The notes under the pieces are model-generated. The model did not search any database. It was given only the letters and a program-made list of their open reading frames with translations, and was not told the DNA's origin. Shown in pieces: positions 61,130 through 64,000 of a stretch of DNA of 64,000 nt (positions are counted from its first letter, which is position 1; the number at the start of each line of letters is the position of its first letter). Location: assembly GCF_026343185.1 (NCBI RefSeq), contig NZ_JAPEMA010000001.1:2294001-2358000 (forward strand). Reading direction: 5' to 3'. Origin of the DNA: Streptomyces sp. NBC_00091. GTDB taxonomy: Bacteria > Actinomycetota > Actinomycetes > Streptomycetales > Streptomycetaceae. The position numbers were made by a program, and so were the translations under genes.

Positions 61130-62138
61130 CGACCTGACCGCAGGTGACGTGCTCGGCGTCTACCTCCGCTCCCAGGCCACCGCTTTCCTGCGCGCCCTGC
61201 GCCTGCACGACGCGGGCGCGCCGGGCGGCGCGGACCCGGCGGACAGCAGCGAGGCGGCGCACGGCCTGCGGGGCGCGGCGCGGCGGATCGCCGGGTCCCT
61301 GAGCACGTTCCGGGTGGTGACCGAGTCGGGCTGGGCGGACTCGCTGCGCACGGAGCTCGTCTGGCTGTCCTCCACCCTGGCCGACGAGCACGCGTACGCC
61401 GCCCGGCTGGCCCGGCTCATGGAGGCCCTGCAACGCCTCTCCGGCTCCCCGGACGTCCCCTCGCCCCGGGTCGGCTCGGCCTCCTCCGGCGCGCTCACCG
61501 TGGGCTCGGCGCGGGCGGGCGCCCTGCTGGAACGCCAGCTGACGCTCGCGCGCACCCGGGCCCACTCCACCATCCTCCAGGCTCTCGGGTCGGCCCGCTT
61601 CCACGCGGTGGCGGACGCGGTCGCGGTGCTGGCCTCGGAGGTCCCGCTGGACCCGGTGGCCGCGCGGGGCCGGGTCGGGGAGGTCCTCCACCCGCTTGCG
61701 GCGCTCACCGAGACCCGCCTCGCCGGAGCCGTCGCCGCCCTCCCCGCCGCGGAGGGCACCCCGTACGCCGCGCACGAGGACGGCGCCTGGCACGAGGTAC
61801 GCCGGCTCCTGCGGGTGCACCGGTACGCGCGGGAGGCCCTCGGCGAGGACGTGGCCCGGCTCGCGGCCGCGGGCGAGGCGCTGGACCGGCACCGGGACGC
61901 CTCCGAGGCCGCCGCCGCCTCGGCGACGGCCGCCCGTACCCCGCGCATCGCCCCGGCGACGGCCTACGCCCTGGGCGTCCTGCACGCCGACCAGCGCCAC
62001 GCGGTGGAGGCGGCCCGCATCGCCTTCCACCACATCTGGCACCCCGCCGCCCTTCCCGACGCGCCCCTCGCACCACTCAGCCCTGGCGGGCCTCCCGGGC
62101 TTCGCGCCGCTGCGCCGGACTCCGTCCGCCGGGTCTAG
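61110..62138 (+). CDS. CHAD-domain protein (polyphosphate-associated)
   Basis: 342 aa, GTG at 61110, translationally coupled to ppk. CHAD proteins are helical with conserved His and basic residues that bind polyphosphate; here [40 protein letters not shown] and [15 protein letters not shown]. Linkage to ppk supports a polyphosphate role. The last 30 residues (from about [12 protein letters not shown]) are coded by repeat copy C and are unlike a CHAD end, so the original C-terminus may have been replaced. Confidence 0.88.
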   Translation: MAQPNHDDLTAGDVLGVYLRSQATAFLRALRLHDAGAPGGADPADSSEAAHGLRGAARRIAGSLSTFRVVTESGWADSLRTELVWLSSTLADEHAYAARLARLMEALQRLSGSPDVPSPRVGSASSGALTVGSARAGALLERQLTLARTRAHSTILQALGSARFHAVADAVAVLASEVPLDPVAARGRVGEVLHPLAALTETRLAGAVAALPAAEGTPYAAHEDGAWHEVRRLLRVHRYAREALGEDVARLAAAGEALDRHRDASEAAAASATAARTPRIAPATAYALGVLHADQRHAVEAARIAFHHIWHPAALPDAPLAPLSPGGPPGLRAAAPDSVRRV

Positions 62139-62420
62139 AGCGGGGCCACGGGCCCGGGCCGGGGTCGGTCGTCCGCCTGCGGATGGTGGGCCGCTGCGCG
62201 GGGCTGGGTCCCCTACCCGCCCTTCGCCCGTTCCCGCCTCAATCGCCGGCGGGGCTCGACGGACCCGGGGCTCCGCCCTGGACCGCGAGCGCGGCTCACT
62301 ACACGGCGCTCCGCGCCCGCGCCTCAAACGCCGGCGGGGCTGGGTTATCCAGCCCCGCCGGCGTTTGAGGCGCGGGGTCTGGGGCGGAGCCCCAGGGAGC
62401 GGGGGCCGGGGCAGCGCGCC
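62049..62420. repeat. dispersed intergenic repeat, copy C
   Basis: Begins inside the CHAD coding sequence (CCCTTCCCGACGCGCCCCTC) and contains the same ordered blocks as copies A and B. It ends with an inverted pair of the CAGCCCCGCCGGCG element: 62316-62343 with 62349-62376 make a perfect 28-bp stem and 5-nt loop, a likely strong terminator. Confidence 0.85.
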
Positions 62421-62639
62421 CCGGGGAACGGTGGAAGGGTGGGTAGGGGACCCGCTCCGCGCAGCGGCCCCCCACCCCACCCCGCCGGACAGGGCGCCGG
62501 GCACGACCCGGCCACGGCAGGGACGGTATCCAGCCACCCCACCGCCGGCCAGGCGAAGGTCACGGCGGCATAACGGGCGGATAACGCCCGATTACGCCCA
62601 GGTACAAACCACCCCATCCGCACCGGCCCGTCCGCCATG

Positions 62640-62683
62640 GTTCACCCGCCGTTCACCAAGCGCGGTCGACCGCTTCACCTGTT
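62640..62683 (+). promoter_or_regulatory. PHO box of pstS
   Basis: Four 11-nt units: GTTCACCCGCC (62640), GTTCACCAAGC (62651), a divergent unit (62662) and CTTCACCTGTT (62673). This is the classical Streptomyces PhoP operator arrangement, 138 bp before pstS. Between 62421 and 62639 nothing else is recognised. Confidence 0.9.
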
Positions 62684-62820
62684 CTGCCTAATTTCGGTAC
62701 TGCACGGTGCGAGCCGATCGGGAAAACACGGCGCCGCACCACACAAGCCCCGTAGTCCTCTTCGCACGCCGCCCCGATACAGAAAGCGGCCGGCGGCCCC
62801 TCGGAAGGAACACCCGAACA

Positions 62821-63960
62821 GTGAAGCTTCAGCGCAAGAACCGGCTTCGTGCCTCCGCCCTCGGGGCTCTCGTCGTGTCCGGCGCCCTGGTCCTCACGGC
62901 GTGCGGCTCGGACGACAACACGAAGACCGGCGCCGACGGCACCCCGAAGGCCTCGGCCCCGGCGCCCGGCGACATCAAGTGCGACGGCGCCAAGGGCAAG
63001 CTCCTCGCCTCCGGCTCCTCCGCGCAGAAGAACGCGGTCGACCTGTGGGTGAAGAACTACATGGCCGCCTGCTCCGGCGTCGAGGTGAACTACAAGTCCT
63101 CCTCCTCCGGTGAGGGCATCGTCGCCTTCAACCAGGGCACCGTCGGCTTCGCCGGCTCGGACTCCGCGCTGAAGCCCGAGCAGGTCGAGGAGTCGAAGAA
63201 GATCTGCACCGGCGGCCAGGGCATCAACCTGCCGATGGTCGGCGGCCCCATCGCCCTCGGCTTCAACGTCTCCGGCGTGGACAAGCTGAACCTCGACGCC
63301 GCGACCCTCGCCAACATCTTCAACGACAAGATCAAGAAGTGGGACGACGAGGCGATCAAGAAGCTGAACCCGGGCGTCACGCTTCCCTCCACCGCCATCC
63401 AGGCCTTCCACCGCTCCGAGGACTCGGGCACCACCGAGAACCTGGGCAAGTACCTCAAGGCCGCCGCCCCTGACGCCTGGTCCTACGAGGCCTCGAAGAA
63501 GTGGCCGGCCCCCGGTGGCCAGGCCGCCTCCGGCTCCGCCGGTGTCGCCTCCCAGGTCAAGGCCGTCGACGGCGCGATCGGCTACTTCGAGCTCTCGTAC
63601 GCGACCTCGCAGAGCATCAAGACGGTCGACGTCAACACCGGCGCCGGCGCCCCGGTCAAGGCCACCCCGGAGAACGCCTCCAAGGCCATCGCCGCCGCGA
63701 AGGTCACCGGCACCGGCTCCGACCTGGCCCTGAAGCTCGACTACACGACCAAGGCCGAGGGCGCGTACCCGATCGTCCTGGTCACCTACGAGGTCGTCTG
63801 CGACAAGGGCAACAAGGCCGAGACCCTCGCCACCGTGAAGTCCTTCCTCGAGTACACCTCCTCGGACGCGGGCCAGAAGGTCCTCACCGAGAACGGCTAC
63901 GCGCCGATCCCGGCCGAGATCAACACCAAGGTCCGCGAAGTCGTCAAGTCGCTGTCCTAG
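62821..63960 (+). CDS. pstS: phosphate ABC transporter substrate-binding lipoprotein PstS
   Basis: 379 aa from the GTG at 62821, with GGAAGG upstream. Lipoprotein signal with lipobox LTAC (Cys28). The phosphate-binding fold shows LLASGSSAQKNAVDLWVKNY, VGFAGSDSALKPE and FHRSEDSGTTENL, with Ser, Asp and Arg ligands. High-affinity phosphate uptake for the PstCAB transporter, whose genes probably follow beyond the window. Control by PhoP is supported by the upstream PHO box. Confidence 0.96.
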   Translation: MKLQRKNRLRASALGALVVSGALVLTACGSDDNTKTGADGTPKASAPAPGDIKCDGAKGKLLASGSSAQKNAVDLWVKNYMAACSGVEVNYKSSSSGEGIVAFNQGTVGFAGSDSALKPEQVEESKKICTGGQGINLPMVGGPIALGFNVSGVDKLNLDAATLANIFNDKIKKWDDEAIKKLNPGVTLPSTAIQAFHRSEDSGTTENLGKYLKAAAPDAWSYEASKKWPAPGGQAASGSAGVASQVKAVDGAIGYFELSYATSQSIKTVDVNTGAGAPVKATPENASKAIAAAKVTGTGSDLALKLDYTTKAEGAYPIVLVTYEVVCDKGNKAETLATVKSFLEYTSSDAGQKVLTENGYAPIPAEINTKVREVVKSLS

Positions 63961-63976
63961 TACGACCCTCCCGGCC

Positions 63977-64000
63977 CGGGCCGATCCTGCGATCGGCCCG
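63977..64000. terminator. hairpin after pstS at the window edge
   Basis: CGGGCCGATC (63977-63986) pairs with GATCGGCCCG (63991-64000) around CTGC. The following sequence is not visible. Such a hairpin could lower expression of pstCAB relative to pstS. Confidence 0.6.

Overview
The window is high-GC (about 70% or more) actinobacterial chromosome and almost certainly Streptomyces. It carries mycothiol genes (mshA, mshD), the phoR-phoP/phoU and pstS phosphate genes, glnR, a Nur-type Fur protein, the WhiG anti-sigma factor rsiG, and many GTG/TTG starts. From memory, the gene order is that of the conserved core around phoP, gpm, mshA, glnR, ppk and pstS in Streptomyces. No rRNA, tRNA or CRISPR array was recognised.

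Layout. 1-3883 (minus): carD, ispD, ispF, cysS and the start of rlmB. 4438-8273: a lipoprotein, phoP-phoR (minus), divergent phoU, and a tiny Cys-rich peptide. 8354-18855: a complete actinomycete integrative and conjugative element (AICE) of the pSAM2 type, inserted in the 3' end of the phosphoglycerate mutase gene. It has HAD and GntR genes, an FtsK-type transfer protein, spread-type membrane proteins, a GGDEF protein, a RepSA-type initiator, Xis and Int, bounded by a 27-bp direct repeat. 18832-39146: gpm, an MFS exporter, mshA-ybjN, a methyltransferase, an NlpC/P60 hydrolase, a SpoIIE-type phosphatase, regulators, an ECF sigma factor, an Eis-like acetyltransferase, rsiG, dtd, a YgfZ protein, nur, a nitrobindin-like protein, and a sulfurtransferase with a leader peptide. 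39309-48553: an LmeA-like protein, a repeat-rich membrane protein, a MoaD-like protein, glnR, a LacI regulator, an HtrA-like protease and a two-component system. 48550-53696: an antitoxin beside a broken PIN toxin, a PI-PLC, a TetR/hydrolase pair and a 5'-nucleotidase. 53835-63960: mshD, a small gene cassette flanked by 460-bp inverted repeats, a GNAT protein, ppk, a CHAD protein and pstS.

How the genes fit together. Phosphate control runs through the window: PhoR-PhoP, PhoU, PstS, Ppk with its CHAD neighbour, and a secreted 5'-nucleotidase. Candidate PHO boxes (11-nt repeats) lie before phoU/phoRP and pstS, with weaker ones before ppk and glnR. Mycothiol synthesis is represented by mshA and mshD. 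The AICE brings its own replication, transfer and excision functions and a promoter with two matched palindromic operators, probably bound by its GntR regulator.

Accessory DNA with least precedent: the AICE att site in a protein-coding gene, its GGDEF protein, a 153-bp nested palindrome inside it, the inverted-repeat-flanked XRE/NUDIX cassette, and a three-copy dispersed intergenic repeat that supplies the ends of neighbouring genes. All calls are from reading the sequence; no database search was run.
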